Assembly (NCBI GenBank): GCA_027487685.1
Contig: JAIYDC010000050.1
Span: 1 to 64,000, forward strand
Direction of reading: 5' to 3'
From: Pseudomonadota bacterium
GTDB taxonomy: Bacteria > Bdellovibrionota > Bacteriovoracia > Bacteriovoracales > Bacteriovoracaceae
DNA: 64,000 nucleotides
Below the pieces are notes generated by a model, which did not search any database, was not told the DNA's origin, and saw nothing but the letters and a program-made list of their open reading frames with translations. A program made the position numbers and the translations under genes. Below, in pieces: positions 26,085-34,814 of this stretch (positions within the stretch are counted from its first letter, which is position 1; each line of letters starts with the position of its first letter).

Positions 26085-27302
26085 ATGAAGACAATCGCCT
26101 CGATCTTGTTGTTTAGCATGGCCCCGCTCATGGCAATCGCCATGAACGCCGATCTGTCTGGAAACCTAGAAGGTCAATTCCGGAACGCTACAAACAATGA
26201 CGAGGCAAAAAAATCGCCTCTGTTCCAGGACTGGGACAACGAGAACTTCTTCCTTGCCTATGGTAACGTTAACGCCAAAATCGAATTAGGTGATTCTCGC
26301 CTTGAGGCGAATTGGTTTGGGCGCCACGGACTATCCCCCCTGTACGAGCCAAAACCCTTAAGCCCTCTTGGGGCCGATCGAGATCCCTACCTCGCGACAA
26401 ATGTTTTCAGTTTTCCGCAGCGGCTCGTGGCACGGGATATGTTCAAGCTTCAACACGTGTACCAGCAAGGCGATCGAAAAACGGAGTCCGTCCTCAACAA
26501 GTTCTACTACGAGTGGGACTACGACAAAAACCGTTTCATGGTTGGCCGGATGTACATCAACTATGGTCTGGGCGAAATCTTTAATCCGATGAACCCCTTT
26601 AATCAACCCACAGGCCTCACGGCGATTTCTCAGGTTGCCCAAGGCAACGATGGATTCTCCCTCACCTACTTTGTCAGCGACTCCCACACTATCCAATTCC
26701 TGCTCCTGGGCGACAAACGTATCGAAGGTTACGACGGCGAGATCAATCGAACTCTCTGGCTCCATGGCGAGTACCAATACTCCGGTAATCTCCAGCTCGA
26801 TTATGTCATCGGCGAAGACCAGAACCGGCAGAAAATCGGAGGTCAGGTTAGCTACCAGTTAGAGGATGCACTCATTTTTACGCAGCTTCTCTACCAGTCG
26901 CCAAATATAAAGGACGAGCCGTCCCACAACCTCTTGGATCTGCTCTTTGGATACGATCAGCAGCTTACAGGAATCTGGCACGTACGGTTCGAGGGTGGGT
27001 ACCAGAAATCTGATCGCTTTGCGACGGCGACTACCTTCGACCGATTTCTGCCCACGGAGTACTTCGGTGCCCTTGCAAACGTCATAGAGGTCCATCCCTT
27101 ACTGAAAGTTAGTGGAACACTCATTCACGACGTCAAATCGGGTTTCAGCTACACCATCGCCAAGGCGACCTATAGCGCTACAAAAAGTACCGAGGTCGAA
27201 GCCTTCGCCTTTAGCCCAATCTCCCGGGGAGATGAGCCTGACAACCTAGCCCAGAAGCTTGTCACTCAAGACTTAGGCGTGGCCCTGCGCGCTTTCTTCT
27301 AA
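26085..27302 (+). CDS. Outer-membrane beta-barrel of the export operon
   Basis: A 405-residue protein with signal peptide (cleavage near IAMNA) and a long series of amphipathic strands ending in a terminal Phe (VALRAFF). It resembles the DUF1302-type barrels that sit with LolA-like proteins and lipid exporters, but I assign this by context and pattern, not by a diagnostic motif. It is the fifth gene of the export operon. The 3' end overlaps the convergent second PPS-like gene by 30 bases. It probably receives the cargo or acts as an outer-membrane exit or insertion site. Confidence 0.7.
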   Translation: MKTIASILLFSMAPLMAIAMNADLSGNLEGQFRNATNNDEAKKSPLFQDWDNENFFLAYGNVNAKIELGDSRLEANWFGRHGLSPLYEPKPLSPLGADRDPYLATNVFSFPQRLVARDMFKLQHVYQQGDRKTESVLNKFYYEWDYDKNRFMVGRMYINYGLGEIFNPMNPFNQPTGLTAISQVAQGNDGFSLTYFVSDSHTIQFLLLGDKRIEGYDGEINRTLWLHGEYQYSGNLQLDYVIGEDQNRQKIGGQVSYQLEDALIFTQLLYQSPNIKDEPSHNLLDLLFGYDQQLTGIWHVRFEGGYQKSDRFATATTFDRFLPTEYFGALANVIEVHPLLKVSGTLIHDVKSGFSYTIAKATYSATKSTEVEAFAFSPISRGDEPDNLAQKLVTQDLGVALRAFF

Positions 27303-29588
27303 GACCTCCACTAAACCCGTTTTTCCATTCATTCGGATGAGGTCACCATCTTTAATGAGCTTGGTAGCACCAATCAGATTTAGGATTGCAGGTATCCGAT
27401 ACTCTCGTCCAATCACAGCGGCGTGAGACAAAAGGCCTCCAACCTCGGTGATCACTCCCCCGACACGGGCGAGAACCGGTGTCCATCCGGGATCAGTGAA
27501 GACGGTCACAAGAATCTCATCTTTCCTGAGGCCTCCAGTCTGATGGATGTCGAATATGACCCGCGCACGCCCCGTAATTTCACCGGGACTACAGCCTACA
27601 CCCTTGAGATCTCCAGATCCCGAAGCTTTTGCAGCTTGAATACTCCCACCGAATTCATTGGGCGGAGTGAACAGGCGATACCCCTCATAATACTGACGCC
27701 TACGGGTCGTATCCGGGAGTGAGGAGCCGGATAAGGCCCTCAGGACTTCCTTGATGTCGAGCATGAAGACATCAAGCTCAGACATGTCCCGACGCTGAGC
27801 GAACTCAAGGAGTCCGAGGCGTAGGAGGTAATAAGCGCGCGTCGAATAAGAGCGCATCTCTTCACGCAGACGCAGGTACTCACGAGAGGCTTCCGTGCGT
27901 CGTTGGAAGGTCAGCCGTCCTAGAAAGCCGAGTTTATTTCGGATGCGCTCAAAGGTTGCACGGTAGCGGTCTTCTCCGCCCACGCTCGAGGGGAGGTAGC
28001 TTCTAACGAGGTCGTCAACCCAATCCTTACGTTCGCCCCAGCGTGGCACCCGAAGATCTAGCTCTGCAGGCCCATGATGGTAATGATCTTTAAGGAAGAT
28101 TTCTCGTTCTCGGTGATACCCCTCAGACCCGAGGCTGGATAACTCCGCCACAGACCATAACTTCGCAAGCCCGCCCTGTACGTCCAGATGCGCGACACCC
28201 CGGAGCTCACTCATAAGGTCGACCTCGTCGCCAAGTTCGTACCCAGGAAGTTTTTTCAGATAGCTTTTGTACTCCGTTTGGTAGTTTGAATTATTGTAAA
28301 TAGTCCGGAAATAGCTTTTCTCTGTCTCGTTCTGATAACGAATAACATCGGCAAACCAAGTGGCAAATTCTGACATCGGCATGAGATGAAGTTCTGGAAG
28401 CTTCGACTTCAGATAACCATCTCTTATCTCGAAAGCGTCCCGAAACAGGCGGATCATATTCCGGCAATCAAGGAATTCCTTATTGATCCCAATCAGTACA
28501 GGAATAGCTCCGACAATGGTCGCGAGAGAAACCGGGGTATGTGCCGGACCCGCCTCGCCGTAATCCTTCTGAACTCCGATATCGCGGTCAAAATCGGCTT
28601 CTTTGAAATCCGGTAGTTTTTTAAGACCGTCCTTCACCGCCCCGGCGTTCCAGTAAACGCGGCCGTAGTGATAAACTATCCAGTCAACCTCCTCATCGTT
28701 TGTAATCAACTGAACTTTTTTTAAATAATCTCCCATCGAATACCTAAGCGCATCTCGGTAGACGGAGAACATGAACTGGGTACAAACACGGGCGGAAACA
28801 CCTCCGTCTTTGAAATCAGCGTTGGTGAGTTCAGGAGAATCCGTACGAGGGGTGAAAGTGGTGACTGGCCTGGATTGGAGAATATAGACTTTGCCGTCTG
28901 CACCTATCGCCCACTCAATATCCTGAGGTGATCCATAATGGGCCTGGATACGTGCCGCCAAATCGACGAGCTCCTTTAGGTGCTCGAGAGCAATGGTTGT
29001 CCCTTCGGTGTTGATCGATTCAAGGAGCTTTCGATCCGATAGCCAGTCGTAGACAATCGATGTGGGTGTTACATGGCCCGAGACGAGGCGCTCCCCAAGT
29101 CCGGCACAACATTCGATGTACATCTCCTCCTCATGTCCGTTTAAGGGATTAATGGTGAAGAGAACACCCGCAATAAGTGCTGGAACCATTTTCTGCACTA
29201 AAACACTCATCCGCAGAGAATCTGGCGTCCAATCGATGCCTCGAGTCTGAAGGTAGTCACGCACACGCAGAGAATCCCGGGACGCAAAGCACTCAATGAT
29301 CCGCGCCTCTAGATCAGCGCCAGAGGTAACATCGAGGAAGGTCTCGTACTGGCCTGCAAAACTAGCATCTCCGAGATCCTCGAGACTTCCGCTCGAGCGC
29401 ACTGCCACAGGGAACCCCCCAATGATCTCGATTGCTGCCAAAGCTAAGGGAACGGGTTTTTCAAGCACAATGCCAGGAGGAACGGGAAAACCGGCAAGAA
29501 GGAGTTCGTGGAGCTTCCCTGCTTTACCGCCGAACGTTGAAATCGTCTCCACGTCCAGCGTGGGGTCTCCAAGATAAAAGTATGTCAT
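27273..29588 (-). CDS. PEP-synthase-like ATP-grasp/phospho-His enzyme 2
   Basis: A 771-residue relative of the 18391-20787 enzyme with the same domain order. The ATP-grasp part has TFGGKAGKLHELL (about 18-30), AVRSSGSLEDLGDASFAGQ and GVLFTINPLNG; the C-terminal swivelling domain has GGLLSHAAVIGRE (His about 721). The PEP-binding domain of PEP synthase is absent. The central region differs strongly from enzyme 1, so the two probably act on different substrates of one pathway or at two steps. It is convergent with the export operon and divergent from the radical-SAM operon. Confidence 0.85.
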   Translation of the reverse strand: MTYFYLGDPTLDVETISTFGGKAGKLHELLLAGFPVPPGIVLEKPVPLALAAIEIIGGFPVAVRSSGSLEDLGDASFAGQYETFLDVTSGADLEARIIECFASRDSLRVRDYLQTRGIDWTPDSLRMSVLVQKMVPALIAGVLFTINPLNGHEEEMYIECCAGLGERLVSGHVTPTSIVYDWLSDRKLLESINTEGTTIALEHLKELVDLAARIQAHYGSPQDIEWAIGADGKVYILQSRPVTTFTPRTDSPELTNADFKDGGVSARVCTQFMFSVYRDALRYSMGDYLKKVQLITNDEEVDWIVYHYGRVYWNAGAVKDGLKKLPDFKEADFDRDIGVQKDYGEAGPAHTPVSLATIVGAIPVLIGINKEFLDCRNMIRLFRDAFEIRDGYLKSKLPELHLMPMSEFATWFADVIRYQNETEKSYFRTIYNNSNYQTEYKSYLKKLPGYELGDEVDLMSELRGVAHLDVQGGLAKLWSVAELSSLGSEGYHREREIFLKDHYHHGPAELDLRVPRWGERKDWVDDLVRSYLPSSVGGEDRYRATFERIRNKLGFLGRLTFQRRTEASREYLRLREEMRSYSTRAYYLLRLGLLEFAQRRDMSELDVFMLDIKEVLRALSGSSLPDTTRRRQYYEGYRLFTPPNEFGGSIQAAKASGSGDLKGVGCSPGEITGRARVIFDIHQTGGLRKDEILVTVFTDPGWTPVLARVGGVITEVGGLLSHAAVIGREYRIPAILNLIGATKLIKDGDLIRMNGKTGLVEVLEESAQGHA

Positions 29589-29644
29589 CCCGCTATTCTA
29601 ATACCGACTTCACACGGAGCTTATACTTTTTTTAGCCGACGGAA

Positions 29645-29674
29645 TTGTTCACCTAACTCTGAAGGAACTATACT
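29645..29674 (+). promoter_or_regulatory. Putative promoter of the first radical-SAM operon
   Basis: TTGTTC (29645-29650), an 18-base spacer and TATACT (29669-29674) stand about 110 bases before the ATG at 29785. Transcripts would include a 24-codon reading frame (ATG at 29724) that overlaps the radical-SAM start. Confidence 0.45.
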
Positions 29675-29784
29675 GTCGAGCTTCCATTTGACCAAGGGAC
29701 GACGTTCCCAATAAGATGGCTCTATGAGCAGACTTTTTCCCTACTTCCTAGCTTCAAGCTTTGGATCGTTTTCAAGGGGGCTTA

Positions 29785-31209
29785 ATGCAAAGCCTTAACC
29801 TCCTGGAGCGGGTCGACCTCGAAGCCGTTCAGGGCCTGGTCTATCTTAAGCCAACCGAGCTTTGCTATGTGCGAGTCGCTTCCCTCACGAAACTGACCAG
29901 CATCGATTCGGTGGTGATTTCCGAGGCGGTGAGATACACCTCGAAGACCTTCGTGTCCTTTCCGATCGAAGAGATCAACAACCCTGAGAAAATCCTTTCG
30001 CTCTTAAAACTTGGGGTCAATGGCCTGGCACTTCGCGCGAGCTACGAGGATAAGAAGTTTCTCCACCACGAGCGCCGGGGCTCAGAGAGGTCTGGTGACC
30101 TGGATCTCATCGCAAAGGTCGAGCGGTTCCGCCGCGATTTTCCAAGCTTCGAGACCGTGGTCGAGTTTCAGCTCTTACCAGACATGCGCATCCTCGCCCC
30201 AACGATTGTACGCCTTTACGAAGATGGGATGCGGTGGGTGGTACTGAACGCAGAAGGCGAGCCCGACAAGCTCCGGATCTCCGGATTCCGGGAGATCTTT
30301 GAGTACCTCCGTATCAGAGGATGCAGCTACTTAAACGTCTACTTCCCTTTTTGGAACCGTCAGTTTCGCGAGTGGGACATAAAAACTCAGAACACATTCT
30401 CGGGCCTCTTTGAAGTTCACATCGACATCTCTAACCGATGCACTCATAGCTGTACCTTCTGCGGCCTTTATGGGCCCGCGGCCCTTGAGGATATCAAGAA
30501 AGACAATGGAGGCAAGCTCAGCTCGCAGGTCAACGAATTCATGAAAATGGAAATTGACTCTGAGCACTGTTACCAGATCATCGAAAGTCTGCCCTGGAGC
30601 GTAAACATCGTCCAGTTCGGCGGAGCGGGAGATCCCCTCATGCACAGAGATGCTGTGAAGTTTATCACGGCCGTCCGTAGTCGCGGATTCAAAGTAAGCG
30701 TACTCTCGAACATGGAGTACCTCGAAGAAGAGGACCTGCTCGAGCTTCACCGGCTTGGTGGACGCCAGGATGACCTTCACTTCATCGCTAACGTCTCCGC
30801 CGGAACTCCCGAGATGTACGTTAAAACCCGTCCTCGGCAAACTGATAAGACGTTTGACAAGGTCTCTTCAGTCCTGGACAGATTGAGCACACTGCGAGAG
30901 AGCAGCGCCGATGGGAGAGGAGTCTTCTTTACTGTGATGTGCGTAGTTACCACAATCAACTGCCAGTCTCTTTTGGACGTCGCCAAGCTTGCGGTTAAGC
31001 TCAGGGCGCAGAAGCTGTGGTTCAAACCAATGGAGCTTCATGCAAGTTTCCAGGCCCCTCTTATCCCAGGTGGCAATGAAATGATGCGCGATATGGCCCG
31101 TTCCCTCAAGGAAGCAGCTGACTATGCCCTGTCCCACGGTCTTGAACTTGAACAGCAGGAGTACTGCGAGCAGATCTTCGAGCGTTATTTGGGAGAGATT
31201 CATGTCTGA
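29785..31209 (+). CDS. Radical SAM protein with a separate SPASM partner, copy 1
   Basis: The start at 29785 follows an AAGGGGG Shine-Dalgarno and matches the start of paralog 40923-42350. The 474-residue protein has an N-terminal alpha/beta domain of about 200 residues that I do not recognise, then the radical SAM core with CTHSCTFC (Cys about 218, 222, 225) that binds the 4Fe-4S cluster and S-adenosylmethionine. FGGAGDP is the GGE-like SAM-binding strand. The usual C-terminal SPASM domain is missing; it is encoded by the next gene, which overlaps by 8 bases (ATGTCTGA). Such enzymes modify peptides or other substrates by radical chemistry. No precursor peptide is evident. Confidence 0.85.
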   Translation: MQSLNLLERVDLEAVQGLVYLKPTELCYVRVASLTKLTSIDSVVISEAVRYTSKTFVSFPIEEINNPEKILSLLKLGVNGLALRASYEDKKFLHHERRGSERSGDLDLIAKVERFRRDFPSFETVVEFQLLPDMRILAPTIVRLYEDGMRWVVLNAEGEPDKLRISGFREIFEYLRIRGCSYLNVYFPFWNRQFREWDIKTQNTFSGLFEVHIDISNRCTHSCTFCGLYGPAALEDIKKDNGGKLSSQVNEFMKMEIDSEHCYQIIESLPWSVNIVQFGGAGDPLMHRDAVKFITAVRSRGFKVSVLSNMEYLEEEDLLELHRLGGRQDDLHFIANVSAGTPEMYVKTRPRQTDKTFDKVSSVLDRLSTLRESSADGRGVFFTVMCVVTTINCQSLLDVAKLAVKLRAQKLWFKPMELHASFQAPLIPGGNEMMRDMARSLKEAADYALSHGLELEQQEYCEQIFERYLGEIHV

Positions 31210-31585
31210 CCTCGTTAAAAAACACCCCCAGGAGCTAGTCCTCGATGAAGTTCGGATCGGGGTGGCCAACGGCGACGTTCCAGCAAACCTCTATTCAGAA
31301 ATCCCGTGTACTATTGGCTACTCGTATATTCGCTTTGAAGTGTCCGGAAATATCGTCCCATGTTGCATCGCCAAGCATCGAATCGGTGATATAAAAAAGA
31401 ATGACTGGCGTGAAGTCTGGCACTCCGGCGCCTATGAATCCTTTCGGAGAAAAATGAGCCGAATTCATCTCGAACGTTTCCATTTGGTCGATCCGGAGTG
31501 GACCTTCTGCCAGCAGTGCAGCCACGTACCGCTTAACCAGGCCAATGCCGACCTGCTACGCAAAGGCAGAGAGGAAGAGAAATGA
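31202..31585 (+). CDS. Stand-alone SPASM-domain protein, copy 1
   Basis: A 127-residue protein consisting almost only of a SPASM domain. The start at 31202 is inside the end of the radical SAM gene. The cysteines expected for auxiliary Fe-S clusters are seen in CTIGYSYIRFEVSG, IVPCCIAKHRIGDI and TFCQQCSH. The WREVWHSGAYESFRRKM block is typical of the SPASM region of radical SAM/SPASM enzymes. It probably completes the upstream radical SAM core in trans. A paralog with the same arrangement is at 40553-40930. Confidence 0.85.
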   Translation: MSDLVKKHPQELVLDEVRIGVANGDVPANLYSEIPCTIGYSYIRFEVSGNIVPCCIAKHRIGDIKKNDWREVWHSGAYESFRRKMSRIHLERFHLVDPEWTFCQQCSHVPLNQANADLLRKGREEEK

Positions 31586-32949
31586 AGAAGCCTACTGAAG
31601 TCCGCGACGAACTTAACGCCGTCTCCCCTAGTTTTTGCCTCGCCAAGTGGCTCCAGGTAACGATCCATCTTCAGAACGGTCATACTCATTCGTGCCATCA
31701 CCCTATGACTCACAAGGTGTCACTTGATGAGTTGTCCTATGATTCGTCAGCACTTCATAACACCAGCGAAAAAAAGCAATACCGCAAGCAAATGCTCGAG
31801 GGCATGCGACCTAAGGAATGTCAGTACTGCTGGAACATCGAAGACGCACACGCAGAAAACTTGAGCGACCGGACATTCAAATCTGCGGATAGTTGGGCCT
31901 ACACGAGGCTCGGAGAAATCTCAACGGCACCTTGGGACCGGTCAGTGAATCCTACCTACATCGAAGTGAGCTTTGGGAACGAATGCAACTTTAAGTGTGC
32001 CTACTGTGCTCCGCATATATCCTCAGGACTTATGACCGAGTATTTAAAGCACGGCCACTACTCAGGCATGCCTCAATTTTCTCTCGACAACATCCGAGAG
32101 CTCGGGCAATTCCCCTACTCAAAAGACGAGCATAACCCCTACGTCGAAGCCTTCTGGAAATGGTGGCCAAGTGCCAGCCAAGACCTCAAAACGTTCCGGA
32201 TCACTGGAGGGGAACCGCTTCTCAACCCGAATACCTACAAGTTCTTCGATTTTCTCCGTCAAAACCCCATGCCGGATCTGAGCCTTGCGATTAATAGTAA
32301 CCTCGGAATCCCGCGTGGGACTCTGGATAAGTTCATCCGCGAGGTCAAGTATATCACTGACAACAAACTCATCAAAGACTTCCAGTTTTTTACAAGCGTC
32401 GACACCTATGGAAAGAATGCCGAGTTCATCCGCTTCGGTTTAGATTACGACGAGTATATGGAGAACGTCCGGCGCTTCCTTCGGGAGGTCCCTGAGGCAC
32501 AATTGGTCTTTATGTGCACCTACAACGCTTTCTCCGTTGTGAACTTCCGGAAATTTCTCGATCAGGTCATAGAGCTTAAACGCACACACAAAAACGAATG
32601 GAATTACACCAAGGTTTTCCTGGATACACCCTACCTGAAAGATCCACGCTTTCTCTCTTGCTATGTTTTAACCGAGGAATTCTGGCCCGTGATCCGCGCC
32701 GATCTCGATTATATGAAGCAGTTCGCCGTTGGTGATAAACCCGGCGAAGCACTCTTTTACGAACACGAGATAAGTAAGTTCGAGCGGATTCTTAACTGGC
32801 TTGAGAATCTCGAAGAAAACATGCACCGACAAGGTATGCGCCGAACGCTTTACGACTTCATTCAGGAGTACCAGGAGCGCAAAGGCATTCAGTTCCACGA
32901 CTACTGCCCGGAGTACACTTCCTTCTACGAGCTATGTAAGAACAGCTGA
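31582..32949 (+). CDS. N-twitch radical SAM protein, first copy
   Basis: A 455-residue radical SAM protein with an N-terminal 'twitch' Cys region (FCLAKWLQVTIHLQNG, SCHHP, CQYCW) before the core motif ECNFKCAYC (Cys about 134, 138, 141) and FRITGGEPLL as SAM-binding strand. The layout fits N-twitch radical SAM proteins, which carry an extra Fe-S cluster at the N-terminus. It overlaps the SPASM gene by ATGA and closes the operon. Members of this group are found in clusters of unknown product. The 3' end overlaps the convergent gene at 32932 by 18 bases. Confidence 0.85.
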   Translation: MKKPTEVRDELNAVSPSFCLAKWLQVTIHLQNGHTHSCHHPMTHKVSLDELSYDSSALHNTSEKKQYRKQMLEGMRPKECQYCWNIEDAHAENLSDRTFKSADSWAYTRLGEISTAPWDRSVNPTYIEVSFGNECNFKCAYCAPHISSGLMTEYLKHGHYSGMPQFSLDNIRELGQFPYSKDEHNPYVEAFWKWWPSASQDLKTFRITGGEPLLNPNTYKFFDFLRQNPMPDLSLAINSNLGIPRGTLDKFIREVKYITDNKLIKDFQFFTSVDTYGKNAEFIRFGLDYDEYMENVRRFLREVPEAQLVFMCTYNAFSVVNFRKFLDQVIELKRTHKNEWNYTKVFLDTPYLKDPRFLSCYVLTEEFWPVIRADLDYMKQFAVGDKPGEALFYEHEISKFERILNWLENLEENMHRQGMRRTLYDFIQEYQERKGIQFHDYCPEYTSFYELCKNS

Positions 32950-33888
32950 AGGGCCTAGGAAGAGCGCTCGAAGATTTTTCATCTCGACTGCCTCATCGAA
33001 ACCAGGTGCTACGACTGCTCGCACCTTAATCAAACGCTCAAGGTGCACAAGAACTTCTGTCGTCTGAATCAAGTGCCGCTGGCAGTAGAGTCCGCAAATT
33101 TCCCAATCAATCTGCCGCTCAACAAGTACACGCTCTTCGGCCAGGAGCCCCTTTAAGAGTTCCCGGTCCTGCGCCTCGCGGTCGTGATAAAACCACAAAT
33201 ACAGATGCGGGGCGAGGATTCGAAACCCTTCTCCAAGATCCGCATGATATACGTCGAATTCTGGATTCTTCGACTCTGCCATCCAGCGGCCTAAAGAACC
33301 AGAGAGTCCGGGCCGGGAAGGGAGAAGACTTCCAAGGATTTGAATGATCGTTTCCGTCTTGAGCAGACCCCCAGGTTCCTTAATGCCAGTGAGTTCAAGG
33401 TGGTGGCGCCATTTTTTTTGCCGCAGTAAAGGTCCGTCCCCAAGTGTCAGCGCATCTGAAAAAAACATCCGTTGAAGAAAAACCAGCTTTTCAATCCGAT
33501 CTTCAGAGCGTGCTGCTTTAGTTAAGGCTTCGAACACAGGGTCACGGCGTAGCTCAAACGTGTTCATACGTGTCACAAGCGCTTTGAGACCCACTGCACA
33601 ATAAACATTCGCCTCACCGAGAAAAGGTAGGACCCGCTTTGAGAGAGTAAGCGCCTTACAAAGAAAAGGAGCAGGTAATTCCCGATCTGAGAAAACAGTT
33701 ATGTCGAGGTCACTGACACCGAAAACAAAAGTTCGCGCGCGGACACTGTTCCGGTCCCAGATCTTGGTTGTAGGACCGAAGAGAAGCTTAAACAGTAAGC
33801 GAACAAAAAAGAGGCCCATGATATAAGGAAATAAGGCAACTCCCCTGGGGAGAATTTGGTCCAGGCGATAAAAGTGATGCTTTTTCAT
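32932..33888 (-). CDS. Hypothetical protein with possible nucleotidyltransferase motif
   Basis: A 318-residue protein. After an N-terminal hydrophobic stretch (PYIMGLFFVRLLFKLLF, about 21-37) the segment FVFGVSDLDITVF (about 53-65) looks like the G-S-x-D-x-D metal-binding strand of the nucleotidyltransferase superfamily. The rest is helical, with no third catalytic Asp that I can place. I therefore call it a possible minimal or inactive nucleotidyltransferase-like protein. It is convergent with the radical SAM operon and is followed upstream by the rplU promoter region. Confidence 0.5.
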   Translation of the reverse strand: MKKHHFYRLDQILPRGVALFPYIMGLFFVRLLFKLLFGPTTKIWDRNSVRARTFVFGVSDLDITVFSDRELPAPFLCKALTLSKRVLPFLGEANVYCAVGLKALVTRMNTFELRRDPVFEALTKAARSEDRIEKLVFLQRMFFSDALTLGDGPLLRQKKWRHHLELTGIKEPGGLLKTETIIQILGSLLPSRPGLSGSLGRWMAESKNPEFDVYHADLGEGFRILAPHLYLWFYHDREAQDRELLKGLLAEERVLVERQIDWEICGLYCQRHLIQTTEVLVHLERLIKVRAVVAPGFDEAVEMKNLRALFLGPSAVLT

Positions 33889-33999
33889 CCTCCTATTATA
33901 TCCCGATTACGAAGACTTAAGTTTCAATTAGACGGCTCAAATCATGGGAGGAATTTAAGCCTCCTCCTGGAAGATTCCATGGAAGCAATGCGCAACACT

Positions 34000-34036
34000 T
34001 GACAATAATGTCTCTAACACTTACAACCCTAAGATA
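34000..34036 (+). promoter_or_regulatory. Promoter of the rplU operon
   Basis: TTGACA (34000-34005) is a perfect -35 box. Candidate -10 boxes are TACAAC (34024-34029, 18-base spacing) or TAAGAT (34031-34036). The leader of about 70 bases ends with AAGGAG before the rplU ATG. No clear operator is seen. Confidence 0.5.
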
Positions 34037-34106
34037 CTTTAACTCACCTAGGGCCAAAGCAGGACGAACGTCCTCCCCGACAGGTGGTATCTCTTAAGGA
34101 GTTTTC

Positions 34107-34454
34107 ATGTATACGGTTGTTGAAATCAAAGGACACCAGTACAAGCTTGCAGCTGGTGACCTGATCGACGTAGAACGGATCGAGGCTGAAGTAGGCGCGA
34201 CTGTAACGTTCGACAAAGTTCTTCTCGTCGGTGGAACAAAGACCCTCGTTGGCGCACCAGTCGTCGGCGGCGCTACAGTCACAGCGAAAATTGTAAAGCA
34301 AGGCCGGACTCGCAAAATCCTCGTTCTTAAGCGCAAGCCGGGCGCGTACCGTAAGAAAAACGGTCACCGTCAGTGCTTCACAGGTCTACTCATCACCGAG
34401 ATCAACGACGGTCAGGGTGGCGTAGCTAAAGCTGAAGCTAAGGCGAAGAAGTAA
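34107..34454 (+). CDS. rplU: 50S ribosomal protein L21
   Basis: A 115-residue ribosomal protein binding 23S rRNA. The L21 pattern is clear: MYTVVEIKGHQYKLAAGD, VLLVGG, ATVTAKIVKQG and KRKPGAYRKKNGHRQ. The C-terminus has a short Ala/Lys-rich tail (AKAEAKAKK) beyond the usual end. AAGGAG six bases before the ATG. It is first in a directon with rpmA, obgE and downstream genes. Confidence 0.98.
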   Translation: MYTVVEIKGHQYKLAAGDLIDVERIEAEVGATVTFDKVLLVGGTKTLVGAPVVGGATVTAKIVKQGRTRKILVLKRKPGAYRKKNGHRQCFTGLLITEINDGQGGVAKAEAKAKK

Positions 34455-34483
34455 TACCAATTTCAAATTAGGAGATTCCATAT

Positions 34484-34738
34484 ATGGCACATAAGAAATC
34501 GGGTGGTAGTACATCCAACGGTCGTGACTCTAATCCAAAAATGCGCGGTGTAAAAAAATTCGGCGGTGAAGTCGTTCTTACTGGCATGATTATCGTTCGT
34601 CAGAAAGGAACTAAGTTCCACGCTGGTCCGGGCGTTAAGATGGGGCGTGACTTTACCCTCTATGCCACCACCCCCGGAACAGTTAAGTTCGGTTTCTACA
34701 ATAAATCGACAAAAATCGTTTCAATTATTCCAGCTTAA
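34484..34738 (+). CDS. rpmA: 50S ribosomal protein L27
   Basis: An 84-residue protein of the peptidyl transferase region. The start [15 protein letters not shown] and the [20 protein letters not shown] block are diagnostic. The N-terminus starts directly at the mature MAHKK form, without the extra cleaved residues seen in Firmicutes. It follows rplU by 29 bases and is followed by a hairpin terminator, so the ribosomal pair can be expressed apart from obgE. Confidence 0.98.
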   Translation: MAHKKSGGSTSNGRDSNPKMRGVKKFGGEVVLTGMIIVRQKGTKFHAGPGVKMGRDFTLYATTPGTVKFGFYNKSTKIVSIIPA

Positions 34739-34765
34739 TTGATCTTTAAAGATTAATAGCATAAA

Positions 34766-34792
34766 GAGGGAGCAGTAATGCTCCCTTTTTTA
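34766..34792 (+). terminator. Intrinsic terminator between rpmA and obgE
   Basis: Stem GGGAGCA (34768-34774) / TGCTCCC (34779-34785), loop GTAA, followed by TTTTTT. Located 28 bases after the rpmA stop and about 25 before the obgE ATG. Confidence 0.88.
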
Positions 34793-34814
34793 TTCTCCGC
34801 TCCAGAAGTTTTTT

